From Caenimonas sedimenti (GTDB lineage: Bacteria; Pseudomonadota; Gammaproteobacteria; Burkholderiales; Burkholderiaceae_C), in NCBI RefSeq assembly GCF_007833165.1, contig NZ_VOBQ01000021.1, positions 62,001 through 126,000 of the forward strand: a DNA stretch of 64,000 bases, read 5' to 3'. Shown here piece after piece: positions 49,203 through 57,998 of the stretch. The notes below the pieces were generated by a model. That model saw nothing but the letters and a program-made list of their open reading frames with translations. It made no database searches and had not been told where the DNA came from. A program made the translations under genes and the position numbers. Position 1 is the first letter of the stretch. Every line of letters begins with the position of its first letter.

Positions 49203-50882
49203 ATGCCTGCCTCGAAGCGCCCAGCCAATCCGCCATTCCCCGAGTCCGGGGAGATTCTGGCGCTGCGTGCCCGCATGCAGGGCGTCGCAGCCGGCGAGGC
49301 GATCTCGCGGTACGCTCCACAGCGCCGGCCGCGCGGCGGCTCCGCCAGGCAGGCGCTGGCGGACATCCGGACGGACCTGGTGCGATTCGCCGGCGTGCGC
49401 GGCCGGGTGGATCTGGCCCAGGCCATTGGCGAGTCCATCTCCCAGGGTATGGCGGGCCTGGCCAGGTTCGAGCGGGCGATCGAGCTGCTGCGCGCGCTGC
49501 CGCCCGCCGGCCCGGAGATCGGCGATGAGGTGGGCCGGTGGTTGCCGGCCCGCGTCGCAGCGGCCTTGCAGGCGCATGGGATTGGCACGCTGGCAGAGCT
49601 CACCCTGCGGGTGCCGCGCAACAAAGCCTGGTGGCGCGGTATCCCGGGCATGGGGCCCAGCGCTGCCCGGACCGTCGAGCGCTTCTTCGCGACCCATCCC
49701 GAACTGACCGCCAGGGCCCGGGCCCTGGCTGTGGCGGACGCAGTCACCGAGATCCAGCCGCTGGAACGGCAGCGCACGCCCGAGGACCTGGACGGTTCGC
49801 GCGGCCGCAATCGCGCCCCCAGGGAAACCTGTGTCCTGGCCGCCGACAACGACCTGGCGGCGATCCAAGCCTGGCTGCAATTGCACGAGTCGCCAGCCAC
49901 CCGGCGCGCCTACCGCAAGGAGGCCGAGCGCCTGCTGCTGTGGGCTGTGGTCCAGCTGGGCAAGCCCTTGTCGTCGCTCACGACCGAGGACGCGAACGCC
50001 TACCGTGCATTCCTGCGCGATCTCAAGCCACGTGCCCGCTGGGTGGGACCGCACCGGCCGCGCAGCGCGCCGGACTGGCGGCCCTTCAACGGCGAGCTGT
50101 CGCCGGCCTCGGTCGCCTATGCCCTCACCGTCATCAACAACCTGTTCGGTTGGCTGGTCGACCAGCGCTATCTGCTGGCCAATCCTTTCTCCAAAGTGAA
50201 AGTCGCCGCCGCGCAGCGCAAGCGCGTGATCGACGTCTCTCATGCGTTCACGGAAGGCGAGTGGCTCCTCGTGCGAGCCATTGCCAACGACTTGGAGGGC
50301 AAGCATGGCTGGCAGGCGCCGGCCGCCGAGCGCGCGCGCTTCCTGCTCGATTTCAGCTACGCCACGGGCCTACGCGCCGGCGAACTCGTGGGCCTGCGGC
50401 TGAAACAGATCGTGCTGGAAGAGGACGACTGGTGGATTGACCTGGTCGGCAAAGGCCAAAAGGCAGGACGGGTCGCGCTTCCGCCGCTGGGGCGCAACGC
50501 GCTGGAGCGCTACCTGCGCCTGCGCGGCATCAGCGCAGACCCGCGCCGCTGGACCGCCGAGCTGGCCCTGGTGGCGAATATGCAGGATGAGACCCGTATC
50601 ACCAGCACGCGACTCTGGGTGGTGATGAAACGAGCGTTCCGTAGCATCGCCGCGGCCGCGCGCGCTCTGGAGACGCCGCAGGAAGCGCTGGCCGAGAAGC
50701 TGGAGGCGGCCAGCCCGCACTGGATGCGGCACACGCACGCCCGTCACGCGCTGGCCCGGGGGGCGGAGTTGTTGTCCGTGCGGGACAACCTGAGGCATGC
50801 ATCGATTGCAACCACCTCAATCTACCTGCAGGCGGAGGACGTCAAGCGGGCACGCCAGATGTCCACCGCCTTTCAGGGATGA
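49203..50882 (+). CDS. Tyrosine-family integrase with N-terminal DUF3701 domain
   Basis: 559 residues. The N-terminal 210 residues form the DUF3701-like helical domain with an HhH-type turn (RGIPGMGPSAARTVERF). The SAM-like core-binding region follows (about 215-330, ATRRAYRKEAERLLLW). The catalytic domain (about 345-559) has R in YATGLRAGELVGL, K in LVGKGQKAGRVAL, HWMRHTHARHAL as the HxxR box, LRHASIATTSIYL with the second His and the nucleophile Tyr. All catalytic residues are present, so it may be active. This family is common in Burkholderiales. No att site was identified. Confidence 0.92.
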   Translation: MPASKRPANPPFPESGEILALRARMQGVAAGEAISRYAPQRRPRGGSARQALADIRTDLVRFAGVRGRVDLAQAIGESISQGMAGLARFERAIELLRALPPAGPEIGDEVGRWLPARVAAALQAHGIGTLAELTLRVPRNKAWWRGIPGMGPSAARTVERFFATHPELTARARALAVADAVTEIQPLERQRTPEDLDGSRGRNRAPRETCVLAADNDLAAIQAWLQLHESPATRRAYRKEAERLLLWAVVQLGKPLSSLTTEDANAYRAFLRDLKPRARWVGPHRPRSAPDWRPFNGELSPASVAYALTVINNLFGWLVDQRYLLANPFSKVKVAAAQRKRVIDVSHAFTEGEWLLVRAIANDLEGKHGWQAPAAERARFLLDFSYATGLRAGELVGLRLKQIVLEEDDWWIDLVGKGQKAGRVALPPLGRNALERYLRLRGISADPRRWTAELALVANMQDETRITSTRLWVVMKRAFRSIAAAARALETPQEALAEKLEAASPHWMRHTHARHALARGAELLSVRDNLRHASIATTSIYLQAEDVKRARQMSTAFQG

Positions 50883-50951
50883 GGAGCAGCCTCGGCGTCC
50901 ACGACTTTGCGCGGCGATGCCAGGCTGTCGTGCAAGTTCACCACCCGCAAG

Positions 50952-52034
50952 CTAGCGGTCAACTACGGTCCATCGCCGAAGCCATTCGCGTTCGACACTC
51001 CCGAATTTCGGCTTCGGAAGGTCCTTCAGCTGAAGGGGCGCGGTGAGGGCACCCCATTTGTTGCCAAACATCTGAAATGGCGCTTCTTTCAGGGGAGCGG
51101 AGCACCAACAGCAGTTGCCGTTGCTGCTCCGGTAGGTCTTGTCGACCTTGGTGCGCACGCTGTTCCATACCGCGTTGACGATGGGCATGTGCCACTCGGA
51201 ATTGCGGCGGTACTCGTTGAAGCCTCCGAACATGAACTGGGGATAGCCATCTTCGGAAGAAACCCTCGCCCGTACAGCACGATGCCGAACTATGGTGCGC
51301 TTGCAGCCAGGGCACTCCCCGATGTGGTCGTAGTCAACACATCCTTGAAGCCAGGTGTCACCAACGCCCTCAAACGGCGCCCACTTCAAGTTCCCATCCA
51401 GTGCCGATCGCACGAACTCGGACAGCTCCATGGACTCGGCTCCATCGGCGTATCTCCACATTTCCGGCCGATCCCAGGCAGTCGCAAGCGACACCCAGTC
51501 GCCATTGCGGTCAGTTTCGACCGCGAAGATCGGTAACTCCTTGCTGGCCGGGAAGCCCTTCTTCGTGCGCACGAACCAGAGACCTCGCACGCCTGAGGCC
51601 TTGTATCGCGCCTGCCGCCGGCGCATGTCGTCGAAATCTGCCTGGGATAACTGCACTTCGAATGCCACGGCCGACTTGTTTTTGGCTGCCAGGACGTCGG
51701 CCCGCCAGAGCACCTTCTGGGTTTCGGCGTCTCGCCCAATCGCCTCGGTCTCCACGTCCCATTCGTAGGTGCTCTCAGCCTCCTTCGCTATGACAGCCTT
51801 CAGCCGCCGATGCTCTGGCGATTCCCCGCGTTCGCCGGCGCAGCTGTCAGGAACGGTCTTGTGCACGAAGTGCGGCAGCTTGCCCTGCGCGGTGCGGATG
51901 ACGAGAGGAGCTCCGCAGCACTTCGCAGTGAAGCACGCCTCTTCGCGGTTGCGGCGGCGCATGTTTTCCACCGTCGTGATGTCGGCGCCAAGGATGCTGA
52001 TGGGGCCGTCGGGGGATAGAGCGCTGAAGGGCAT
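50952..52034 (-). CDS. CoiA-like nuclease
   Basis: 360 residues from ATG 52034 (MPFSALSPDG). A Cys-bearing N-terminal zinc-ribbon-like part (FTAKCCGAPLVIRTAQGKLP HFVHK pattern) leads to a CoiA-type nuclease region: SPEHRRLKAVIA, LWRADVLAAKNKSAVAFEVQ giving the D and E-x-Q positions of a PD-(D/E)xK site, then DDMRRRQARYKASGVRGLWF. A second Cys cluster (GECPGCKRT, NCCWCSAPL) follows. CoiA acts in DNA uptake in Gram-positives; in Gram-negative islands such proteins are more likely mobile-element or defence nucleases. Confidence 0.75.
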   Translation of the reverse strand: MPFSALSPDGPISILGADITTVENMRRRNREEACFTAKCCGAPLVIRTAQGKLPHFVHKTVPDSCAGERGESPEHRRLKAVIAKEAESTYEWDVETEAIGRDAETQKVLWRADVLAAKNKSAVAFEVQLSQADFDDMRRRQARYKASGVRGLWFVRTKKGFPASKELPIFAVETDRNGDWVSLATAWDRPEMWRYADGAESMELSEFVRSALDGNLKWAPFEGVGDTWLQGCVDYDHIGECPGCKRTIVRHRAVRARVSSEDGYPQFMFGGFNEYRRNSEWHMPIVNAVWNSVRTKVDKTYRSSNGNCCWCSAPLKEAPFQMFGNKWGALTAPLQLKDLPKPKFGSVEREWLRRWTVVDR

Positions 52035-52450
52035 GGAGCCGCCGGTCAAAGCTTCAGTTTTCCCAGGCGAGGGGGGCAAGCTTCTCGGGCATGCTCAATC
52101 TCTGATTTCCCCTCGCCATCGAGCACGCCATGGTCATCGTGTTTGCAGGTATAGCTGACGAGGGGCAATTCCAGCAAGCCGCCATCTACACGGCCCCGTG
52201 AGATCCGTTGTGCATCAAGTCCCGCATGCCTGAGCGGGCGTCTCCCGAACCGAGGCCCCCCAGCCAGGCACCGGTATCCGCTCCAAGATCGTTTCGGCTC
52301 CGCGGGTGCAAGGGCCCTGCTTTGACGTACACGCGGCGGCAGGGTGCTGCACCAGCCGAATCCGCTTGGGAATCGAATCAGGAATAAATTTCCGTTGTTT
52401 TTGGCGCGAACATCGAATATAGTCGCGCTCAACCACCTGAAAGGGACGCG
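52035..52450. other. Intergenic region with the XRE operon promoter
   Basis: About 415 bp between divergent genes. The left part shows no gene. The right end contains TTGTTT (52395-52400), a 17-bp spacer and TATAGT (52418-52423), 28 bp before the ATG at 52451. Confidence 0.5.
52404..52428. promoter_or_regulatory. Candidate operator of the XRE/ImmA-IrrE operon
   Basis: Inverted repeat GCGCGA (52404-52409) and TCGCGC (52423-52428), 13 bp apart, spanning the -10 element. The position fits repression by the XRE protein encoded downstream. Confidence 0.5.
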
Positions 52451-53059
52451 ATGGTTGTCATGTCGACGGAACAAGCCAAGCAGTTCTTCCAGCCTTACCA
52501 GACGCAGCTTCGCAGCGTCGTCAACGAGGCCTGGGACGACTGGCGCAAGAACCCAATGGCGCCACAACTGCAGCACCGGCGCGTGCGCGCGACCTGCGTT
52601 TGGAACCAGTTCATCGCGCGGGCGCGCCGCACCTTCGGCGACGCGGCAAATGTCCGAGTCACCACGCTGCGCGAATGGGAGGGTCTGCTCTTTCACGACC
52701 GGGTGTTCGTGCGGTTCAAGAAGGCCTCGGCGCAGCTCCTGTCCCGGAACTATCCGACCCCATTGGCCCTCGACTTCCATGACAGCGACAAGGACCTGTT
52801 CGGGACGGGCATCAAGCGCGTCGAGCTCGTCTATGTGCTGGACAAGAGCGAAACCGAGATCGAGAGAATCTGCCTGGTGCAGCGCCACGGCCAGCGCATC
52901 GCCTGGCACCTGGACCTGCTGGGCGGCGACGACAAGCAGCAGACTGTATTGCCTTTCGCGCCAGAAGCTCCCTCTGGCCCGCCTGTTGCGAAACGAGTAT
53001 TGAAAGCAAAAAGGAGCAAGGATGGCCGCCGCAAACGAGAACTGGGTGGAGGAACGTAG
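52451..53059 (+). CDS. Hypothetical protein cotranscribed with the XRE-peptidase gene
   Basis: 202 residues starting MVVMSTEQAKQFFQPYQTQL with AAAGGG upstream. It has a helical N-terminus (NEAWDDWRKNP, VRATCVWNQFIARARRTF), a beta-rich middle (LLFHDRVFVRFKKASAQLLS, RVELVYVLDKSETEIERICL) and a Lys/Arg-rich tail. No family recognised. It overlaps the XRE-peptidase gene by 38 bp, a toxin-antitoxin-like arrangement; the peptidase may cleave or regulate this protein (inference). Confidence 0.72.
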   Translation: MVVMSTEQAKQFFQPYQTQLRSVVNEAWDDWRKNPMAPQLQHRRVRATCVWNQFIARARRTFGDAANVRVTTLREWEGLLFHDRVFVRFKKASAQLLSRNYPTPLALDFHDSDKDLFGTGIKRVELVYVLDKSETEIERICLVQRHGQRIAWHLDLLGGDDKQQTVLPFAPEAPSGPPVAKRVLKAKRSKDGRRKRELGGGT

Positions 53060-54125
53060 ACCGCAATTCAGACACGAGCTGCTCGGTATCCGCCGCCGCA
53101 TGTTGGGGTTGTCCCAGGCGGAGCTGGCCGAGCGGGCGCAAATCAGCCAGGCTTCACTGTCGAAGGTGGAGCAGGGACTCAAGCCCGTCACCTCGGGCAT
53201 GGTGGAGCAGTTCGGCCGCGCGCTGAACTGCCCGTCGAGCTTTTTCTTCCAGGCCGAACGCGAGTACGGCCCGCCCATGAGCGCCCACCCGATGTACAGG
53301 AAACGGGCCTCGGTGGGCCAGCGCGTGCTGGACAAGGTGATCGCCGAGTTCAACGTGAGGATCGCGCACGTCCGCACTTTGCTGCGCAGCGTGGAATTGG
53401 AGCCTGAGTTGCAGCTGCCGAATTACGACTGTGATGACTTCGAGGGTGGGCCTGAGGAGGTGGCCAACGCGGTTCGCCGCGCCTGGTACCTGCCCAATGG
53501 TCCGGTTGCCTCGGTCACCGAGTGCCTTGAGCGAGCGGGCTGCGTCGTAATGCCTTGTGACATGGACCACGCCAAAATCGATGCTGCAACGTATCGCGTC
53601 CCTGGACTGCCGCCAATCATCTTCGTGAACACGGTGCTTCCAGGCGACCGGCTTCGGTTCACCCTGGCGCATGAACTCGGCCACCTGGTCATGCATGGCT
53701 TCCCTTGCCCAGAGATGGAGCAACAGGCCGATGCGTTCGCTTCCGCTTTTTTGATGCCCGCGGCCGATATCGCACCGGAACTTTCAGGTCTGTCGCTGGC
53801 CAAGGCGGCTGCAATGAAGCCGATTTGGAAGGTGTCCATCGGGGCTTTGGTCTATCGCGCTTCGGAACTGGGGGCGATCCGCACGACTCAGGCCGAATAC
53901 CTCTGGAAGGTTCGTGCGGCCAAGGGTTGGAGTACACGTGAACCCGCTGCTTTCGACATTCCGGTGGAGCAACCGACACTGGTGGCCGGCATGTTCGAGC
54001 ACATGCTGGATGACAGTGAGTTGTCCGTGCAGGAATTGGGGGAGGTGCTTCACGTGCACTACGAGGAACTGCAGGCGTTGTACAAGCTCGCGCCACCGCA
54101 GCCTCACCTTCGTCGCGTGAAGTAG
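53022..54125 (+). CDS. XRE-family HTH regulator with ImmA/IrrE metallopeptidase domain
   Basis: 367 residues. An HTH_3 domain (about 18-75: LLGIRRRMLGLSQAELAERA, QASLSKVEQGLKPV) is followed by an ImmA/IrrE (COG2856) domain with the zinc site LAHELGHLVMH and a downstream acidic ligand region (QQADAFASAFLMPA). Such fusions act as stress or phage-responsive switches, with the peptidase relieving repression. The start at 53022 has AAGGAG 6 bp upstream. The inverted repeat at 52404-52428 is the likely operator. Confidence 0.9.
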   Translation: MAAANENWVEERRPQFRHELLGIRRRMLGLSQAELAERAQISQASLSKVEQGLKPVTSGMVEQFGRALNCPSSFFFQAEREYGPPMSAHPMYRKRASVGQRVLDKVIAEFNVRIAHVRTLLRSVELEPELQLPNYDCDDFEGGPEEVANAVRRAWYLPNGPVASVTECLERAGCVVMPCDMDHAKIDAATYRVPGLPPIIFVNTVLPGDRLRFTLAHELGHLVMHGFPCPEMEQQADAFASAFLMPAADIAPELSGLSLAKAAAMKPIWKVSIGALVYRASELGAIRTTQAEYLWKVRAAKGWSTREPAAFDIPVEQPTLVAGMFEHMLDDSELSVQELGEVLHVHYEELQALYKLAPPQPHLRRVK

Positions 54126-54275
54126 CCGGGATGCCTCGGTTTGACGATGATCACGGGCGAATCTCCCGTCGAAAGCCTTTGTCGACCATGAGCCGCTGCG
54201 CTTCCTGTACTACACGGTGCTGGAGCGCCGTGATTGGTCCACGTCCCCGGCAGCTTTAAGGGAGAGAATGAAGCG

Positions 54276-54503
54276 ATGGATTCCGCAGAAGCTATCGCCC
54301 CGCTGGTGTCAGTAGTACAGCGGGTGGTCGAGGAGTCGGGTAGTCCAGCAGGCTTCGATGCCGAATCGTGGCTCGCGCGTTGGATGAGCGAGGAGGTGCC
54401 GGCTCTCGGCTTCAAGCGACCGGTGGATTTGCTCAATGAGCCTGGCGGCTTTGAGCGGATTCGGACGACCCTCATGGCCATGCAGAGCGGCGCGTATTTC
54501 TAG
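54276..54503 (+). CDS. Orphan MbcA/ParS/Xre-type antitoxin
   Basis: 75 residues starting MDSAEAIAPLVSVVQRVVEE. The C-terminal half matches the DUF2384 toxin-binding module: FDAESWLARWMSEEVPALGF, then RPVDLLNEPGGFERIRTTLM. These antitoxins normally precede a RES-domain NAD-degrading toxin; none follows here. Upstream (54131-54314) a second frame contains protein-like KAFVDHEPLRFLYYTVLERR that overlaps this start, a possible remnant of another gene. Confidence 0.68.
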   Translation: MDSAEAIAPLVSVVQRVVEESGSPAGFDAESWLARWMSEEVPALGFKRPVDLLNEPGGFERIRTTLMAMQSGAYF

Positions 54504-54728
54504 GTTTTCCTAGGCGTGGACAGCGCTTGCCCCTCGACACTGAGCGTCGTCGGTCCTGCATACGCAGGCCCAGACGGGCGGCACGAATCCCGCTTAGGGC
54601 CTGACTGGTGGCCCCCAGGCCGTCGAATGCCCGCAGCAACCAGGCACTCCCCAATTCGGTGGATGACCGCTCAGTCCGAGCGGCCTAGGATGACCTGCCC
54701 GCGCTTGGCGGGTCCTGAGGAGATGCTC

Positions 54729-55568
54729 ATGGCAGACGAGCGCATGCCGGAAAACATGGTGGCCTGGATGAACAAGAAGGGCTGGGGGCAGCACCACGAC
54801 CAGTGGCACTTTGAGCGCCGCTGGGACGTATGGCATGCGCGCGCCGCGCTGCCGAACGCGCCGGCCTGGATCGCGCAGATGATCCAGGAAGCCAAGGATA
54901 AGGGATGGCAGCGGGCCCAGACGCAGGAGGGCGAGGCCGGCAACGGCGAGGATTTCCTCTACATGCACCGGGCCATGATCGCTCTGCTCTTAGACGAGTT
55001 CCCTGAGCACCTGCACTTCCTACGTGGCTGGCACGCCGTGCCCCAGGATCCCGCGGACGGCGAAGACGCTGTGCCTGCGGATCTGCCGGGAGACCCGCCC
55101 AATCCTGCCAAGGGAGTGTTCAACGCCGACATGGCCGCCGGCCTCGCGAAACTGGAGTCTCACCCGCCGGCCTTCGATGGCGACGACGGTTTTGGCCTGT
55201 TTTTGCAAACCCGCATGCGCCCCGTCCCCGGCAATCCGCTGGCCGTGAGCGCAGACCTCCAGACGGGCGCGCACAACTACCTGCACAACCGCTGGTCCGA
55301 CAATGCCAGCCCGATCAACATTGGGGACCCCACGGTCAACATCTTCAACACCCGGTTCTGGAAGCTGCACGGCTGGATCGACTTCCGCTGGTGGCGCTTC
55401 CGCCGGGCCAGTGGCCTCGATGATGCGGCGGCCGCATATCAGAACAAGCTGGCCTTCTACAAGACGATGATGGGGCAGGACCACCATCATCATCATTTCG
55501 AGGCTGTGATGAAGATCAACGCCAAGAAGCCGGCCACTCGCAACGTGTTCCAGTTCGACGGGCCTTAA
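54729..55568 (+). CDS. His-rich hypothetical protein, possibly tyrosinase-like
   Basis: 279 residues from ATG 54729 (MADERMPENMVAWMNKKGWG), with GAGGAG upstream. Several His-centred motifs recall dicopper (tyrosinase-type) proteins: LYMHRAMIALLLDEFPEHLH, GAHNYLHNRWSDN, NTRFWKLHGWIDFRWW, then a His run (DHHHHHHFE-like, about 255-261). The spacing is not close enough for a firm call. It is soluble, with no signal peptide. It could be a metal-binding enzyme of a secondary-metabolite or predation type; role open. Confidence 0.45.
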   Translation: MADERMPENMVAWMNKKGWGQHHDQWHFERRWDVWHARAALPNAPAWIAQMIQEAKDKGWQRAQTQEGEAGNGEDFLYMHRAMIALLLDEFPEHLHFLRGWHAVPQDPADGEDAVPADLPGDPPNPAKGVFNADMAAGLAKLESHPPAFDGDDGFGLFLQTRMRPVPGNPLAVSADLQTGAHNYLHNRWSDNASPINIGDPTVNIFNTRFWKLHGWIDFRWWRFRRASGLDDAAAAYQNKLAFYKTMMGQDHHHHHFEAVMKINAKKPATRNVFQFDGP

Positions 55569-55584
55569 TCCCGAAGGCCCGTCG
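55556..55584 (+). terminator. Terminator-like hairpin after the His-rich protein
   Basis: CGACGGGCCTT-N7-AAGGCCCGTCG, an 11-bp perfect stem that spans the stop codon at 55568. No T-run follows, so it may be a weak or Rho-assisted terminator. Confidence 0.5.
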
Positions 55585-55724
55585 GCGTGCGGGCAATTAG
55601 GGAATCACGCCCAGCTCGGCGCCTCTTCTGGTCGCCCAGGCAGCCAGTCGCCATCCGGGCGAGGCGAGTCATCCATTCGGATGATGGCCAGATTCAAGCC
55701 GCACAAGCTGCGAAGCGCCGCAGT

Positions 55725-56345
55725 CTACTTTCGTCCCGCCGAGCCCCGCTCCAGCCACCAGCGTGCGAACGACGCTAGGTCGGCGTGCTGTGAGTCGACG
55801 TGGACCAACAAATCCCCCGTGTTCGGTGACCCCGTCGGCTCACGCAGAATCAGCGCGCGGTGAATCGACGGGTTCACTCCCACGAAGTACGGGAGGAAGT
55901 CGTCGACGAAGGCCACCGGCGCCAGGGCGTTCAGCGTGTCGGCCTTGGGACTTGCCGTCGTGAGGACGTTGTCTGTGGCGTGCCCCACTTCGATGGGGAA
56001 TCCATGCGCCTGCAGATTGCGCTGCCTGGCGGCCCGATACGCCTCGGGTAGGGCCGTGACGCACACGAGGTCGAATCCGGCTCCGACAAGGGCGGTGCAG
56101 GCACCGATGGCACCCGCGATAGGAGGGATGGCGCCCCAAAACTCATCATCGAACGCGAGACGGAGCTTTGTGAGCCGCTCGTCGTCCGCCAAACGCTCAA
56201 CCTCCCAGCGATCGATGGGCCAGTACGCGGTGGGATCGCGCAACGCTGGACGCTGGCCGAAGGCTCGGTGCCAAGCACCTGCGTACGCCAGTCCGTAGTC
56301 GATGAGGACGCCGTCGGCATCGAGTGCAATAACTGGCTTGGACAT
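55725..56345 (-). CDS. HAD-superfamily hydrolase
   Basis: About 206 residues from ATG 56345 (MSKPVIALDADGVLIDYG). HAD motif I is DADGV (nucleophile Asp), motif II is in CVTALPEAY (Thr), and motif IV is the acidic pair in VAFVDDFLPYF. A helical cap follows motif I. It probably dephosphorylates a small phosphorylated metabolite; substrate unknown. The frame opens at 56381, but the nearer ATG starts the domain exactly. Confidence 0.78.
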   Translation of the reverse strand: MSKPVIALDADGVLIDYGLAYAGAWHRAFGQRPALRDPTAYWPIDRWEVERLADDERLTKLRLAFDDEFWGAIPPIAGAIGACTALVGAGFDLVCVTALPEAYRAARQRNLQAHGFPIEVGHATDNVLTTASPKADTLNALAPVAFVDDFLPYFVGVNPSIHRALILREPTGSPNTGDLLVHVDSQHADLASFARWWLERGSAGRK

Positions 56346-56926
56346 GCCTAGATTCTGCGAGGGCTGCAGAGGGCTGGGCACTCAACCTCCGCTGTCAGGA
56401 CGACCTGAGTTTCTCCATTGATACGGTTCCGTGGACAATTTCCCTTCAGGGGTGGTCGATTAAACGGCTCCGGAAAGAATCGTTCAGCTGGGGAAAAGTG
56501 TTAGAAAAGGCGCCCAACTTGGGCACCATGATCGTGTTCGTAGCGCTGTGCCACCGGCTGGCGGCACGTTCAGCAAATGCCCATCAAGCAGACGGCACCG
56601 CCAGGATTTGCCGCACCGGCGGTTGGTTTGTTCAGGCCCCGTTAGCAGCTGAGGCGGCGGTCATCGCCTGACGCCGCAGATGTCAGGGTGACCTTGATTT
56701 CTCCATTGGCGCTCTCAGTGCGGGAGAGTGAACGGCCGGTCATACCTAATGAAGGTCGGCGCGTCTGCAGTCGGACAGTTTGGACGGGTTGGGCCCTGGT
56801 GGTCTTTGGGATAGTTGACATAATGCACATCGTATGCCTGTTACCATGACCCCACAGAACGGTCCAGGACCGGTACAAAACCATATCGCCGTGTTCGCAG
56901 CGGCTTCATGAGTCATTGGGGAATCT
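56346..56926. other. Intergenic region with imperfect repeat, no gene seen
   Basis: About 580 bp. GACCTGAGTTTCTCCATTG (56402-56420) and GACCTTGATTTCTCCATTG (56690-56708) are imperfect direct repeats 288 bp apart (16 of 19 identical). Small ORFs here have no coding character. It may mark the border between accessory region and core chromosome. Confidence 0.45.
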
Positions 56927-57292
56927 ATGCCGACCTTCCGCTTGGCCCTGCTGGCCGCGACCGCGCTCGGGATCGCGGGCTGCGCGACCCAGACGCCCAC
57001 CGCATCAACTCCTGGCAAGCACCTGGTCTACCGGGACTCGGCGGGCACACCGATACGCCAGTTCGACTATCCGAGTGACGATTTCTGCCGCAGGGTCGAG
57101 ACGATCGCGGGACGCGCGGCGCGCTGTCAGGCCGAGTCGGCCGGCCCGCAACTGCAGGCGAAGGCGACCTTGCGCTACAACCCGCCAGGCGTCCTCGTCG
57201 AGAGCCACTACGCCGACATGGCCCGCTGCCAGGCCGACACCGGGACGCTGTCCGCTGGCGTCCAGTTGATCAACCCCTGCGTCCCGAAATAG
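56927..57292 (+). CDS. Small lipoprotein, unknown function
   Basis: 121 residues with a lipoprotein signal: LALLAATALGIAGCATQTPT (lipobox IAGC, C19). The mature part has four more Cys (DDFCRRVE, AARCQAES, MARCQADT, INPCVPK) likely in disulfides, and no named domain. ATTGGGG and weak SD-like sequence precede the ATG. Located at the edge of the core block. Confidence 0.68.
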   Translation: MPTFRLALLAATALGIAGCATQTPTASTPGKHLVYRDSAGTPIRQFDYPSDDFCRRVETIAGRAARCQAESAGPQLQAKATLRYNPPGVLVESHYADMARCQADTGTLSAGVQLINPCVPK

Positions 57293-57342
57293 CGCTGCCT
57301 CAAACCTCATCAATTAGATGAGGATCCTCCGCCAAGATACTG

Positions 57343-57990
57343 TCACCATTTGCCTTTAGGTGCCTTGGCACGGATCGCTGCGGCGATCAGGTCAGCCGCA
57401 TCCTTCCGGTTTGCCCGTTGCGCGAATTCAATGGCCGACAGGCCCAACTGGTTGCGCATCGTCGGATCCGCACCGGCTTCGAGCAGCAGTTTCACCGAAG
57501 GCAACGTGCCGTAGTGCGCCGCCATCATCAGCGGCGTCGTCTTGTTCGGCGACTCGGCATCGATGAACGCATGGTGCTCGAGCAGCAGCTCCATGATCGG
57601 CACATGACCGCCGGTGGCGGCGTAGTGCAGCGGGGTCCATCCTGGCTTGTTCACGTCTCCGCCGCGTTCGATGAGCCTGCGCACGAGGTCGGTGTGGCCT
57701 TTCAATGCAGCCATCATCAGCGGGCTTTCGTCCTTCGGCGAACGCCACTCGACATTCGTCTTGGGCCATTCCACCAGCACCTCGGCGACCTTGAGCGACC
57801 CGTCTTTCAGGGCGGTGAACAGCCCGTGCACACCCGCCGGATCCAGCGCGTTCGCGTCGAATCCCCGTTGCAGCAGGGATGAGACGACGCGCGGATTGTC
57901 CTGCTTCAACGCCTGGAAATAGTCCTCGTAGGATCCGGCACTGGCCGAAGAAAATCCAATAAAGACAGCTAGATAAAGAAGAAATCTCAT
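57343..57990 (-). CDS. Exported ankyrin-repeat protein
   Basis: 215 residues with a signal peptide (residues 1-18, SSASAGS cleavage) and about five ankyrin repeats, seen as TPLHYAATGGHVPIMELLLE, TPLMMAAHYGTLPSVKLLLE and similar units, so it acts in the periplasm or beyond as a protein-binding scaffold. It lies just downstream of tatD in the same direction (8-bp gap) and is probably cotranscribed; this neighbourhood is seen in Burkholderiales (memory, not checked). The frame extends further upstream but overlaps tatD. Confidence 0.82.
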   Translation of the reverse strand: MRFLLYLAVFIGFSSASAGSYEDYFQALKQDNPRVVSSLLQRGFDANALDPAGVHGLFTALKDGSLKVAEVLVEWPKTNVEWRSPKDESPLMMAALKGHTDLVRRLIERGGDVNKPGWTPLHYAATGGHVPIMELLLEHHAFIDAESPNKTTPLMMAAHYGTLPSVKLLLEAGADPTMRNQLGLSAIEFAQRANRKDAADLIAAAIRAKAPKGKW

Positions 57991-57998
57991 GTTGTTCC

